Of a stretch of DNA of 59,836 nucleotides, positions 44,459 to 52,702 are shown piece by piece (the stretch's first letter is position 1; each line of letters begins with the position of its first letter). The DNA is from Anaerolineaceae bacterium (GTDB lineage: Bacteria; Chloroflexota; Anaerolineae; Anaerolineales; Anaerolineaceae): positions 274,061 to 333,896 of the forward strand of contig JAJUGU010000002.1 of the NCBI GenBank assembly GCA_029265815.1, read 5' to 3'. The position numbers and the translations under genes were made by a program. The notes under the pieces were generated by a model. That model searched no databases. It was not told the origin of the DNA and worked only from the letters and a program-made list of their open reading frames with translations.

Positions 44459-44481
44459 AATAGATTGTAATGCGATCAATG

Positions 44482-44507
44482 CTGCCGGGTATTATCCGGC
44501 AGTTTTT
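44482..44507 (+). terminator. Intrinsic terminator after PGI/PMI
   Basis: A 7-bp GC-rich stem (CTGCCGG and CCGGCAG) with a 7-base loop, then TTTTTATT. Confidence 0.85.
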
Positions 44508-44522
44508 ATTATGGAAACCTTA

Positions 44523-44550
44523 TTGACAAATAGAACAAAAGTGCTAAACT
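44523..44550 (+). promoter_or_regulatory. Promoter of dinB
   Basis: TTGACA, a 16-base spacer and TAAACT at 44545-44550. The expected start lies about 3 bases before the dinB ATG, so the message would be almost leaderless. No recognisable LexA operator was seen. Confidence 0.6.
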
Positions 44551-44559
44551 AAGGTTGAG

Positions 44560-45765
44560 ATGAACAGCACTCGAAACCGAAAAATTCTCCATCTTGATCT
44601 TGACGCGTTCTTTTGTGCGGTTGAAGAACAAAAAAACCCATCGCTTGCAGGCAAGGCGTTTGCCGTGGGGGGGAAACCCGGTCAGCGCGGCGTGATCTCC
44701 ACCTGTTCGTATGCTGCGCGGCGTTTCGGGGTGCATTCTGCCATGCCCACCGGGCAGGCGTTGCGTCTTTGTCCGAATCTGATCTTGATCTCCAGTAATT
44801 TTGGTGATTATTCCGCCAAATCTCATGCTGTAATGGAGATTTTGCATAACCTGAGTGGTTTAGTGGAACAGGTTTCAGTGGATGAAGCCTTTGTAGACGT
44901 TACAGACCTTGCAGAAGATGGTGAAACAATAGCGCGTCAACTTCAAGAAAAGGTGAGAATTGAAACCGGTCTTCCCTGTTCGATCGGGGTAGCGTCGAAT
45001 AAACTGGTGGCTAAAATTGCCACTGATACTGGAAAATCGCGCAGCCAGAACGCAGATTATCCGCGGGCGATCCTGGTGATACCACCGGGAAAGGAAGCCG
45101 AGTTCCTGGCACCACTTCCAGTAAAGGCGATGTGGGGGGTTGGACCAAAGATGGAAGCCAGCCTGGAGGCATTGGGGCTGCATACCATTGGAGACATCGC
45201 AGCGTATCCAGAGGGTATGCTGGTGCATAAGTTTGGCAAGGTTGGAGCAGAACTGCACCAGCATGCGCTGGGAATCGACAACCGTCCGGTGACAGTGGAA
45301 TACGAGGTCAAATCCATCAGTCAGGAAGTCACATTTGAAAAAGATACACTTGACCTGACCTTTCTCAGGCGAAAGGTGAAAGAACTTTCAGCGAAGGTGG
45401 GGTACCGCATGCGCTGTGAAGGAGTATGCGCACGGGTGATTCGCATCAAATTGCGCTGGTCAGATTTTTCAACACATACACGACAGGTGGCCCTTCCTCA
45501 GCCCACTGACCAGGATGGTGTAATCGCAGAGACAGCTGAGACCCTGTTGATGAAATTGTGGCAGAATGACCGGCCAGTGAGGCTGATTGGGGTGGGCGGC
45601 GCAAACCTGACGGAACGAGTGCACCAGATGACTCTGTGGGAGACACCGTCAGAGAAGGAGCGTAAGCTGCTGACCGCATTGGATGATTTACGGGAGAGGT
45701 ACGGAAAGGGAGCGATACAACACGGTGACCGGATAAAACCGGAACCAGATAAAAAAGGCAGATGA
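44560..45765 (+). CDS. dinB: DNA polymerase IV (Y-family)
   Basis: A 401-residue translesion polymerase. Catalytic carboxylates lie in HLDLDAFFCAVEE (about 12-24) and SVDEAFVDV (about 107-115). The helix-hairpin-helix WGVGPKMEASLEALGLHTIGDIA (about 190-212) and the little-finger domain follow. It copies damaged templates with low fidelity. The C-terminus is longer than the minimum and lacks a clear beta-clamp box at the very end. Its promoter is directly at the start codon. Confidence 0.95.
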   Translation: MNSTRNRKILHLDLDAFFCAVEEQKNPSLAGKAFAVGGKPGQRGVISTCSYAARRFGVHSAMPTGQALRLCPNLILISSNFGDYSAKSHAVMEILHNLSGLVEQVSVDEAFVDVTDLAEDGETIARQLQEKVRIETGLPCSIGVASNKLVAKIATDTGKSRSQNADYPRAILVIPPGKEAEFLAPLPVKAMWGVGPKMEASLEALGLHTIGDIAAYPEGMLVHKFGKVGAELHQHALGIDNRPVTVEYEVKSISQEVTFEKDTLDLTFLRRKVKELSAKVGYRMRCEGVCARVIRIKLRWSDFSTHTRQVALPQPTDQDGVIAETAETLLMKLWQNDRPVRLIGVGGANLTERVHQMTLWETPSEKERKLLTALDDLRERYGKGAIQHGDRIKPEPDKKGR

Positions 45766-45790
45766 TTGTGGAAGAAATCTGTCTTATCGC

Positions 45791-45820
45791 TTGCGTATTC
45801 TAGAGGGGTGCTGATATAAT
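45791..45820 (+). promoter_or_regulatory. Putative promoter of tRNA-Thr
   Basis: TATAAT at 45815-45820, with a weak -35 (TTGCGT) 18 bases before. A start near 45827 would give an 11-base leader. Confidence 0.5.
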
Positions 45821-45837
45821 TCGGGAAGTCTTGATGC

Positions 45838-45910
45838 GCCACCGTAGCTCAGTTGGCAGAGCAGCCGCTTCGTAAGCGGCGGGTCAAGGGTTCGACTCCC
45901 TTCGGTGGCT
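45838..45910 (+). tRNA. tRNA-Thr (CGT)
   Basis: A 73-base cloverleaf. Acceptor arms GCCACCG and CGGTGGC, anticodon stem GCCGC/GCGGC with loop TTCGTAA, anticodon CGT at 45871-45873, T arm AAGGG/CCCTT with TTCGACT. CCA is not encoded; the discriminator is T. Its 3' part is copied in the tandem repeats directly downstream. Confidence 0.95.
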
Positions 45911-46143
45911 CTGATTAATTAAAATGGCGGGTCAAGGGTTTCCTGGCAAGAACAGCCAGGACTCGCACCAAGCGCTCGCGACTCCCTTCGGTGGCTCTGA
46001 TTAATTAAAAATGGCGGGTCAAGGGTTTCCTGGCAAGAACAGCCAGGACTCGCACCAAGCGCTCGCGACTCCCTTCGGTGGCTCTGATTAATTAAAATGG
46101 CGGGTCAAGGGTTTCCTGGCAAGAACAGCCAGGACTCGCACCA
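45911..46143 (+). repeat. Tandem repeats derived from the 3' half of tRNA-Thr
   Basis: Three head-to-tail units: 45911-45996 (86 bases), 45997-46083 (87, one extra A) and a 3'-truncated 46084-46143 (60). A full unit is a 15-base A+T-rich spacer (starting CTGATTAATT), then the tRNA-Thr 3' segment GGCGGGTCAAGGGTT, a 38-base insert, and the tRNA end CGACTCCCTTCGGTGGCT. The insert falls inside the T loop and contains a hairpin (CCTGGC-AAGAACA-GCCAGG). Units are identical apart from the extra A and the truncation. Confidence 0.9.
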
Positions 46144-46654
46144 TGCAGCAAATATCACAGTTCAATTGAAATCAAAAAAATATCGTTTCAACCGATTCAT
46201 ACGACGGCTTTTGTAGGGATAAAAACGTGCTTGCTCCAACATAAGGTTTGAATATTTTGCCATTATGGATTGATTATTCACTAGTAATTTGTATAATATT
46301 TGCAAAAGGTGGAAAAATAATTTTTAAGGGGATTAATAAATGCTCTTTATGTGTTCGAGAGCAACAAAGAACTCCATATTTGCCTTCATAGAGAATAAAC
46401 CCTAAAAGATACCCATATTGTTTTTTAAGGAAGGACAGTATCTGGAACTTTGCCTTTCAAAAAAATCATGATCTATGTAACAAAAATTGAAAAAGTAAAT
46501 AGGTATGGGGAAAAAGTTGTCAATCTTGGTTTCTTTGGCGTTGTGATGAGAAGCGGATTCTAAACAAGGCACATGGAAATTTTATTGTTGGTGTTAATAA
46601 GGTTCAATGGATGAACTAACCCAATAGCAAAAAAATTACAAAAGGGGATTAATT
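46144..46654. other. A+T-rich region without a supported gene
   Basis: About 510 bases, clearly richer in A and T than the flanks. A 21-codon frame (46340-46405) shares the leader AAGGGGATTAAT with the next gene. A 31-codon frame (46468-46563, starting MIYVTKIEKV) and a 15-codon frame in another phase (46572-46619) could be pieces of a decayed gene. None is convincing by itself. Confidence 0.5.
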
Positions 46655-47833
46655 ATGAAAAAATGTCCATATTGTGCAGAAGAAATTCAAGATGAAGCGA
46701 TCTATTGCCGTTATTGCAAGCACGATCTGCCAGTTTCCCAATCGAGGCAGATCGTGGCTGATGAGCTTCCTCAAGATTTAACAAAGAATGAGAAAGATAA
46801 ATCTGGTCGAGCAATTTTCTTTCTATTTGTCATTGCACTTGTTGTAATGATTGCTTTTGCGACTGGTTCACAACAGAAAGAAGGTCCTCATGCGGATGGC
46901 CAATCAACTACACAGTCTGGATCGGGTGGGAAAACCTATGAAATCTTATATTCAACAGATTTTTCTTCAAATGATGGATGGTGGCTGGAAAAATCAGACA
47001 ATTCATCTGATTTTGACATGGTAAATGGGAAATATAAGATTTATTCCAGAGAGAAAGGGATGATTATATGGTCACATCTGCCAAAGGAATTTGATGATGC
47101 CATTTTGAAAGTTGATTTGCTTTGGAGCTCCAGTAATCTTTCGGATTCGGCAGGATACTTCATTGCTTGGCGACAAATGGACGAAAATAATTATTACGGA
47201 TTAACGATATTTGGAAATGGCTCGATATATGTTAATAAGGTGGTAAATGGTAAAGATATCGAATTGTTTTCTGCTGCATCTGGATTGGTGCAATTTAGGT
47301 CAAATGAAAATCCAGTAATGATTGCTTTTGATGATTCGAGAATCAAGATTTTCATCAATGATCAATTGGTTGCTTCATTGGTAGATACATCATTATCAAA
47401 TGGAAATATCGGACTGGGTGTCGCAACAAATACTGCTGATAGTTCTACGGTAGCATTTGATAACCTGACAGTCTACTCCATAGGAGCTTCAGATCAGGTA
47501 CTTCCAAAAACTAAAGCTACGCCATTACGGCTACCAACTGTCACACCTACAGTTCGCAATTCTTGTGAGATCTGGTCAGAAATTTCAACAGATGATGTTG
47601 GTAAATCAATGTGTGTTTATGGTACGGTTCGAAATGCCTATTTTAGTGAGAGTCTAGGAGCCTTTGTTTTTACTTTTTCAGCAGATCCTAAAGCTTTCTA
47701 CCTCATTAAGCACGATAATGTTTATTGGGATGATGTCGTAGGAAAATGTGTGATGGTAACGGGTAAAATCCAAAAGTATTATCAGACTCCGTATATTGAA
47801 ATTAAAGAGGACTACGTCTATTTATGCGATTGA
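46655..47833 (+). CDS. Zinc-ribbon membrane protein with LamG-like and OB-like regions, unknown function
   Basis: A 392-residue protein. The zinc ribbon ([18 protein letters not shown], residues 4-21) is at the N-terminus, followed by a hydrophobic helix (about 52-70). The outer part begins with a Gly/Ser-rich stretch, then a region resembling a DUF1080/LamG jelly roll (about 100-275, with [15 protein letters not shown] and [11 protein letters not shown]), and a C-terminal domain of about 90 residues resembling an OB fold (about 300-392). AAGGGG precedes the ATG. Codon use is more A/T-rich than in neighbouring genes, which fits a horizontally gained gene. The function is unknown. Confidence 0.75.
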   Translation: MKKCPYCAEEIQDEAIYCRYCKHDLPVSQSRQIVADELPQDLTKNEKDKSGRAIFFLFVIALVVMIAFATGSQQKEGPHADGQSTTQSGSGGKTYEILYSTDFSSNDGWWLEKSDNSSDFDMVNGKYKIYSREKGMIIWSHLPKEFDDAILKVDLLWSSSNLSDSAGYFIAWRQMDENNYYGLTIFGNGSIYVNKVVNGKDIELFSAASGLVQFRSNENPVMIAFDDSRIKIFINDQLVASLVDTSLSNGNIGLGVATNTADSSTVAFDNLTVYSIGASDQVLPKTKATPLRLPTVTPTVRNSCEIWSEISTDDVGKSMCVYGTVRNAYFSESLGAFVFTFSADPKAFYLIKHDNVYWDDVVGKCVMVTGKIQKYYQTPYIEIKEDYVYLCD

Positions 47834-47898
47834 GACATAATTAAAAAACTCTTTTCTTGCTTGAGTTATGCTCTATCTTTGAAATCTGATGAATCTCA

Positions 47899-48207
47899 TC
47901 ACTCCACCCGAAACGTCCAGCGGGCAGCAGCACCCTGTTTGGGGCCTGAGCGAGTCTCCAGTTTGACCTTCGCAAATTCCTGAAATTTTTTAGTATCAAT
48001 TGCCCCGCACACCAGAGAATAACCAGAATGCAGTTTCATCCCAGCATGGATGTCTGATGCGCTGAATGTGACTCTTCTAAGTCCTTGTTGCCGTGCAGGG
48101 GTAATATAAGTAGCTTTTGCAAATTTTCGCACTTGGTCTGTACTGACTTTCTCTTTCCGGGCAGCGGCCTTCGGTTTTCTAAAAAGGCCAAAGAACTTTT
48201 CGAGCAT
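47899..48207 (-). CDS. Small basic protein of unknown function
   Basis: A 102-residue protein. A hydrophobic/basic start (MLEKFFGLFRKPKAAARKEK) leads to a basic middle (QVRKFAKATYITPARQQGLRRVTFSASD) and a mixed C-terminus with SGYSLVCGAIDTKKF. No signal peptide, membrane segment or known motif is seen. Its codon use is closer to the chromosome than that of the gene at 46655. The upstream side has an AAGGGAGG-type site before the ATG. I do not recognise it. Confidence 0.6.
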   Translation of the reverse strand: MLEKFFGLFRKPKAAARKEKVSTDQVRKFAKATYITPARQQGLRRVTFSASDIHAGMKLHSGYSLVCGAIDTKKFQEFAKVKLETRSGPKQGAAARWTFRVE

Positions 48208-48372
48208 TTTCCCTCCTTGGACAGCATAAAAAAAGATTTCTACACTAATTCTAAGAAGGATCGAAATAAATGCAAGTTGTTTTCGGGCAGAGATTGGTGC
48301 TAAATAGCCAAAATTTTAATCATTTTGTCCTGATTGTCGGTAAGTAAAGAAAATCGCTTGTATAATAGCGGT

Positions 48373-49017
48373 ATGTCTCAAAAAATTACCCCTCTCGTGA
48401 TCGGAATCGCCGGCGGATCAGGTTCTGGAAAAACTACTGCTGCTGATATTATTTTAGAAAAAGTGGGCAAGGACCGGATTGCCTACCTGCAGCACGACTC
48501 ATATTATCGTGAATTGACCGGTTTACCGCTGGCACAGCGTGCTGAGATCAACTTTGACCATCCAGATTCGCTGGAATCAGCGCTGATGATTGAACACATC
48601 AATCAGCTCAAACAGTGGAAACCGGTAAACGTTCCCATTTATGACTTTCACACCCACTCCCGCACGGGGAAGACCTTTCAAGTTGTACCGCGAAGGGTGA
48701 TCCTGGTGGAAGGGATTCTCATCTTTGCTGAACCGGAACTACGCTCGCTCTTTGATGTCAAAATATTTGTGGATACTGATTCCGACATCCGTTTTATCCG
48801 CCGCTTGAAACGCGATCTTGAGGAACGTGGAAGAACCACCGAGATGGTGGTTAAACAGTATCTGGCCACTGTGCGCCCCATGCATCTGGAATTTGTGGAA
48901 CCCTCCAAACGTTATGCCGACGTGATTATTCCTGAAGGCGGCTTGAATGAAGTGGCGATGGATATGATTATCGCCCGTATTGAATCACTGCTGGCTGAGG
49001 AAAAGATAGCAGAATGA
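48373..49017 (+). CDS. udk: Uridine kinase
   Basis: 214 residues from the ATG at 48373. A longer start at 48334 would place the perfect TATAAT (48361-48366) inside the gene and adds a non-conserved tail. The P-loop GGSGSGKTT lies at about residues 13-21; HDSYY (about 40), FDHPDS (about 55) and RRLKRDLEERGR (about 140) are typical of the uridine/cytidine kinase family. It phosphorylates uridine and cytidine in salvage. It overlaps the next gene by 4 bases (ATGA). Confidence 0.93.
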   Translation: MSQKITPLVIGIAGGSGSGKTTAADIILEKVGKDRIAYLQHDSYYRELTGLPLAQRAEINFDHPDSLESALMIEHINQLKQWKPVNVPIYDFHTHSRTGKTFQVVPRRVILVEGILIFAEPELRSLFDVKIFVDTDSDIRFIRRLKRDLEERGRTTEMVVKQYLATVRPMHLEFVEPSKRYADVIIPEGGLNEVAMDMIIARIESLLAEEKIAE

Positions 49018-49553
49018 AATTAACCGGCTGGCGGTTGACCGTTTTGCGAGTAGCGGTGCTGCTGGCCGTTATCGGTTTATCTATCCTACTTTTTCTGAAC
49101 AGAGATAAGGTACAAAAGCTTGAGGGGTTCGGTTATCCGGGTATCTTCCTCGTTTCGCTTCTCTCCAATGCAACCCTGATCCTTCCTGTACCGGGTGTGT
49201 TGTTTACATCTGCTATGGGAGCAGTTTTCAATCCTTTCTTTGTTGCACTTTGCGCAGGTACGGGGGCAACGTTGGGGGAACTTTCCGGCTATTTGGCGGG
49301 TTTCAGCGGGCAGGGGGTTATCGAGAATCGGTCGTGGTACAACTGGGTGACGAATTGGATGAAGAAGTACGGAGATATTACCATTCTCGTCATGGCGTTT
49401 ATTCCCAATTCACTCTTCGATATTGCGGGGATGGTTGCTGGAGCGATGCGTATGAAACTATGGCGCTACTTGCTTTTTAGCTGGATTGGGAAAACCGCTA
49501 AGATGATGGTATTTGCTTACGGGGGGGCATCCATCCTTACGCTGTTTAAATAG
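49014..49553 (+). CDS. VTT-domain (DedA/SNARE-associated-like) membrane protein
   Basis: A 179-residue membrane protein. Hydrophobic segments lie at about 8-28, 42-60, 66-90, 125-145 and 150-175. The middle carries the VTT/DedA pattern GATLGELSGYLAGFSG (about 83-98) and a later segment with AFIPNSLFDIAGMVAG. Family members act as lipid scramblases or flippases or handle membrane stress. It starts inside the udk stop. Its own stop lies one or two bases from the 3' end of the converging rnpB. Confidence 0.82.
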   Translation: MKLTGWRLTVLRVAVLLAVIGLSILLFLNRDKVQKLEGFGYPGIFLVSLLSNATLILPVPGVLFTSAMGAVFNPFFVALCAGTGATLGELSGYLAGFSGQGVIENRSWYNWVTNWMKKYGDITILVMAFIPNSLFDIAGMVAGAMRMKLWRYLLFSWIGKTAKMMVFAYGGASILTLFK

Positions 49554-49554
49554 T

Positions 49555-49968
49555 CAGGCCAGCCGATAAGCCGCATTCTGTTGCTTGAGAGGGTATGCCA
49601 GAGGCACGGCTCTCAAACTGACGGTCATCTCTCTAGGCCGAATGTTGCCATTCGGCTCATGCAGCCTACCCGGGACTCATAAGAAAACGAGCCGCTTCCC
49701 GCCGCCCTCTAAAGGGCGGGCATGGTCCCTGCTTGGCCTTGCTCCCATCGAGGGTTGCCTGGCCGCCGTATTACTACGACGCCGGTGGTCTCTTACACCA
49801 CCATTTCACCCTTGCCATTGGAATGGCGGTATGTTTCTGTGGCCCGATCTGGCAGGTTCTTCCCCAGGGGGAATCCCCGCCCCGGACGTTATCCGGCGAT
49901 GTGCTCTGTGGAGTGCGGACTTTCCTCGGCGTTGAAATCAACGCCGCGACCATCTGGCTGGCCTGATG
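49555..49968 (-). ncRNA. rnpB: RNase P RNA
   Basis: The RNA component that removes 5' leaders from tRNA precursors. Read on the minus strand, the 5' region holds GAGGAAAGTCCGCACTC and the 3' end AGAATGCGGCTTATCGGCTGG, the two conserved cores. The P1 helix pairs CAGGCCAGCC at the 5' end (plus 49956-49965) with GGCTGGCCTG at the 3' end (plus 49555-49564). The length of about 410 bases suits a bacterial type A RNA. A promoter lies directly upstream. Ends may be off by a few bases. Confidence 0.95.
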
Positions 49969-49973
49969 GTTCC

Positions 49974-50002
49974 ATCATACCTTTTGTGCGTTACTTCGTC
50001 AA
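49974..50002 (-). promoter_or_regulatory. Promoter of rnpB
   Basis: Read on the minus strand: TTGACG, a 17-base spacer and TATGAT. Start of transcription near 49967, at the 5' end of the RNA. Confidence 0.75.
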
Positions 50003-50087
50003 TCTTATCTGTTTGGATTTCATACGCGAGTCTGAAACAAAAAGTTATATAATTGCGGAGATAAATCCTATTTATGGCGAGGTGCTT

Positions 50088-50846
50088 ATGAGAAAACCAA
50101 TGGTGGCTGGAAACTGGAAAATGAACAAAACGGTGGATCAGGCCAGTGTGCTGGTGCAGGAACTACTTCCAGGCCTTAAGAACGTTCCCGAAGTGGAGAG
50201 GGTCATTTGTCCTCCGTTTACTTCTTTGATGATCCTCGCCGCGCAATTAGAGGGTTCAGGTGTTGGTTTGGGTGCCCAGAATTTGCACTGGGAAGCCTCT
50301 GGTGCTTATACTGGTGAAATTTCACCCCAGATGGTGCGAGAATTTTGCCAATATGTGATCATCGGACATTCAGAGCGCCGCACCTATTTTGGTGAGACAG
50401 ATGAATCTGTTAATAAAAAACTAAAAGCTGCCCTGGCACTGGGTTTAATCCCGATCGTATGTATAGGTGAGACTCTCGAAGAATATGAGGCTGGCAAGAC
50501 GGGTGAAGTTGTTACCCGACAGGTAATGGAAGGGTTTAAAGAAATCGATCCATCACTGGCTTCTACGATCGTTGTGGCTTATGAGCCGGTTTGGGCGATT
50601 GGTACAGGCAGGGCGGCTACTGGCGAGGGAGCAAATGCAGTGCTTCGTGATCATATTCGACCTGCGTTAGCGAAGCTTTTTGGTTCTGCTATCGCCCAAA
50701 ACGTTCGGATTCTCTATGGCGGGTCGGTCAATGCTGCCAATGCTGCAGAGTTTTTTGAACAACCCGAGATCGATGGAGCGCTGGTAGGTGGTGCAAGCCT
50801 TAAATCAGCAGAATTTATTAAAATTGTTGAAGCAGCAAAAAAATAA
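50088..50846 (+). CDS. tpiA: Triosephosphate isomerase
   Basis: 252 residues from the ATG at 50088 (GAGGTG before it). An upstream in-frame extension over the rnpB gene is not real. Catalytic residues are Lys in AGNWKMNKT, His in IIGHSERR and Glu in VAYEPVWAIGTG; the phosphate loop GGSVNAANA closes the barrel. It interconverts dihydroxyacetone phosphate and glyceraldehyde 3-phosphate. TATAAT at 50048 is a probable -10. A terminator follows. Confidence 0.97.
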   Translation: MRKPMVAGNWKMNKTVDQASVLVQELLPGLKNVPEVERVICPPFTSLMILAAQLEGSGVGLGAQNLHWEASGAYTGEISPQMVREFCQYVIIGHSERRTYFGETDESVNKKLKAALALGLIPIVCIGETLEEYEAGKTGEVVTRQVMEGFKEIDPSLASTIVVAYEPVWAIGTGRAATGEGANAVLRDHIRPALAKLFGSAIAQNVRILYGGSVNAANAAEFFEQPEIDGALVGGASLKSAEFIKIVEAAKK

Positions 50847-50867
50847 TGGTGAATTAAGGATAAATTG

Positions 50868-50890
50868 AAATCCCCCGAGAGGGGGATTTT
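50868..50890. terminator. Bidirectional intrinsic terminator
   Basis: Stem AAATCCCCC and GGGGGATTT with a GAGA tetraloop, then TTATT. It lies between tpiA and the converging upp. Confidence 0.85.
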
Positions 50891-50924
50891 TATTCTGTAG
50901 TGGATTGCACTTACCTTACCAGAA

Positions 50925-51551
50925 TCATGCCGTGCCAAACTGGCGGTCGCCAGCATCACCAAGGCCAGGCAGGATATAACCAATATCGTTTAGTTTTTCA
51001 TCCACAGCTGCCAGGTGTATCGGAACCTCTGGATGAGCGCGGGTCATTGCTTCGATGCCTTCGGGTGCGCCAATAATGCCTACGAATTTGATCTTTTTCA
51101 CTCCCCAGCGTTTGAGAACGTCAACGGTTGCAGTGGCGGATCCACCTGTGGCGAGCATGGGATCCAGTATCAAACACACTGATACAGTGGGCTCAGTTGG
51201 AAGTTTGTTATAGTATTCCACCGGTTTGAGGGTATGTTCATCTCGGTACAACCCGATATGCCAGACCTCAGCGCTGGGCATCAGTTTCCAAAATCCATCG
51301 ACCATTCCCAGACCTGAACGCAAGATAGGGACGAGGCCGATCTTCTCTTTGAGGACCTGACAATTAGCGACTGCCAGAGGGGTAGTTACTTTTTCGGGTT
51401 CGATGAGTAAATCAGCTGTGGCTTCGTATGCAAGGAGGATGGATATTTCTCCGATAAGTTCTCGAAATTTTTTCGGTTCGGTATTGACATCACGGAGTTT
51501 GGCTAATTTATGGGCAACCAGCGGATGGCGGGAAACAAAAACGTTTGACAT
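50925..51551 (-). CDS. upp: Uracil phosphoribosyltransferase
   Basis: 208 residues from the ATG at 51551, which has GGAG upstream; an 18-codon longer start is less likely. The PRPP-binding loop is [13 protein letters not shown] (about 125-137), and the C-terminal [18 protein letters not shown] is the conserved uracil-binding end. It makes UMP from uracil and PRPP. On the chromosome it complements udk, psuG and pyrG in pyrimidine supply. Confidence 0.96.
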   Translation of the reverse strand: MSNVFVSRHPLVAHKLAKLRDVNTEPKKFRELIGEISILLAYEATADLLIEPEKVTTPLAVANCQVLKEKIGLVPILRSGLGMVDGFWKLMPSAEVWHIGLYRDEHTLKPVEYYNKLPTEPTVSVCLILDPMLATGGSATATVDVLKRWGVKKIKFVGIIGAPEGIEAMTRAHPEVPIHLAAVDEKLNDIGYILPGLGDAGDRQFGTA

Positions 51552-51630
51552 GAGGACTCCAAAAATTTTTTTTATTATAGCGCGAATATGCGAAGAGAAT
51601 GACATAAATGCGCGTAGGTTATCAATCCGG

Positions 51631-51660
51631 TTGGTGCAATAATTAAGGAAAGTGTATAAT
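51631..51660 (+). promoter_or_regulatory. Putative promoter overlapping the ruvB start
   Basis: TTGGTG, an 18-base spacer and TATAAT at 51655-51660. The -10 box overlaps the first ATG (51659), so a transcript from here would begin at about the second ATG (51668). Confidence 0.45.
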
Positions 51661-52702
51661 GGTGCCTATGGCAGTAACCAATGAACGCTTAACCAACCCT
51701 GAGGCACACGCTGATGACCGATTAGACCAGGCACTAAGGCCGTCAAGATTGCACGAGTTGATCGGGCAGGATCAGGTCAGGCAGAACCTCGAAATATTAA
51801 TTTCTGCAGCCCGCGGGCGCAAGGAATGTCTTGACCACGTCCTTTTCTATGGCCCGCCCGGGTTAGGTAAAACGACACTGGCTCACATCCTGGCCAACGA
51901 AATGGGAGTGAACATTAAGATCACCTCGGGCCCTGCCATCGAGCGCACAGGCGATCTGGCAGCCATCCTCACCAATTTGCGTGATGGGGATATTCTTTTT
52001 ATCGATGAAATTCACCGTCTGGGCAGGTCTGTGGAAGAGATTTTATATCCGGCGATGGAAGACTTTGCCCTGGATATTGTGATTGGCAAAGGGCCCGCAG
52101 CGCGTTCGCTGCGACTGAAATTACCGCACTTTACAACCATTGGTGCGACCACACGCCTGGCACTGGTTACAGCTCCATTGCGCGCAAGATTTGGAGCGGT
52201 CTATCGATTGGATTATTATGATCAAAAAGCCATCCAGGAGATCGTAAGGAGAGCAGCTGTATTACTGCGGGTGGAAAGCGAAGATTCGGGGATCGAAGAG
52301 ATCGCTCGCCGTGCAAGGGGTACACCTCGTGTCGCGCTGCGTCTGCTGCGGCGAGTACGAGATTACTCGCAGGTGAAGGGAAACGGCGTGATCGACCGGG
52401 CGATCGCTATCCAGGCACTTGACCTGCTGGCGGTTGACAATATGGGCCTGGATGACGTTGACCGGCGTGTGCTAAAGGCGATCATTGAAAAATATGGCGG
52501 CGGTCCTGTGGGGCTCTCCACTATTGCCGCTTCGATCAGTGAAGAATCAGATACGATCATGGATGTGGTGGAACCATATCTTTTACAGTTGGGATTTCTC
52601 GATCGTACACCACAGGGAAGAGTGGCGACACAACTGGCTTATGAACATCTGCAAATTCCATACAATAACCATAAAGAAAGCCAGCCCCGTTTGATTCCGT
52701 AA
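51659..52702 (+). CDS. ruvB: Holliday junction branch-migration ATPase RuvB
   Basis: A 347-residue AAA+ protein. Walker A is GPPGLGKT (about 63-70), Walker B DEIHR (about 113-117), sensor 1 GATTR (about 162-166), and the arginine-finger region RGTPR. The C-terminal winged helix follows. It drives branch migration with RuvA. Neither ruvA nor ruvC is in the window. The start at 51659 has AAGGAAAG 7 bases before it; ATG 51668 (MAVTNE) is an alternative. queA overlaps its stop by one base. Confidence 0.95.
   Translation: MVPMAVTNERLTNPEAHADDRLDQALRPSRLHELIGQDQVRQNLEILISAARGRKECLDHVLFYGPPGLGKTTLAHILANEMGVNIKITSGPAIERTGDLAAILTNLRDGDILFIDEIHRLGRSVEEILYPAMEDFALDIVIGKGPAARSLRLKLPHFTTIGATTRLALVTAPLRARFGAVYRLDYYDQKAIQEIVRRAAVLLRVESEDSGIEEIARRARGTPRVALRLLRRVRDYSQVKGNGVIDRAIAIQALDLLAVDNMGLDDVDRRVLKAIIEKYGGGPVGLSTIAASISEESDTIMDVVEPYLLQLGFLDRTPQGRVATQLAYEHLQIPYNNHKESQPRLIP

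Noticed and set aside
45446-45842. Minus-strand frames over the end of dinB
   Set aside because: They are shadows of the well-supported dinB gene and the tRNA-Thr promoter, with no ribosome binding site.
45911-46143. CRISPR array at the tRNA-Thr repeats
   Set aside because: Units are 86-87 bases, head to tail with no unique spacers, and no cas genes are near.
45911-46143. Additional tRNA genes in the tandem units
   Set aside because: Each unit contains only the 3' half of the tRNA with a split T loop. The acceptor 5' strand, D arm and anticodon are missing.
49585-50090. Plus-strand frames over the rnpB region, including one that runs into tpiA
   Set aside because: They overlap the RNase P RNA on the opposite strand. 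TpiA starts normally at 50088 with its own ribosome binding site, and the extension has no protein-like match.
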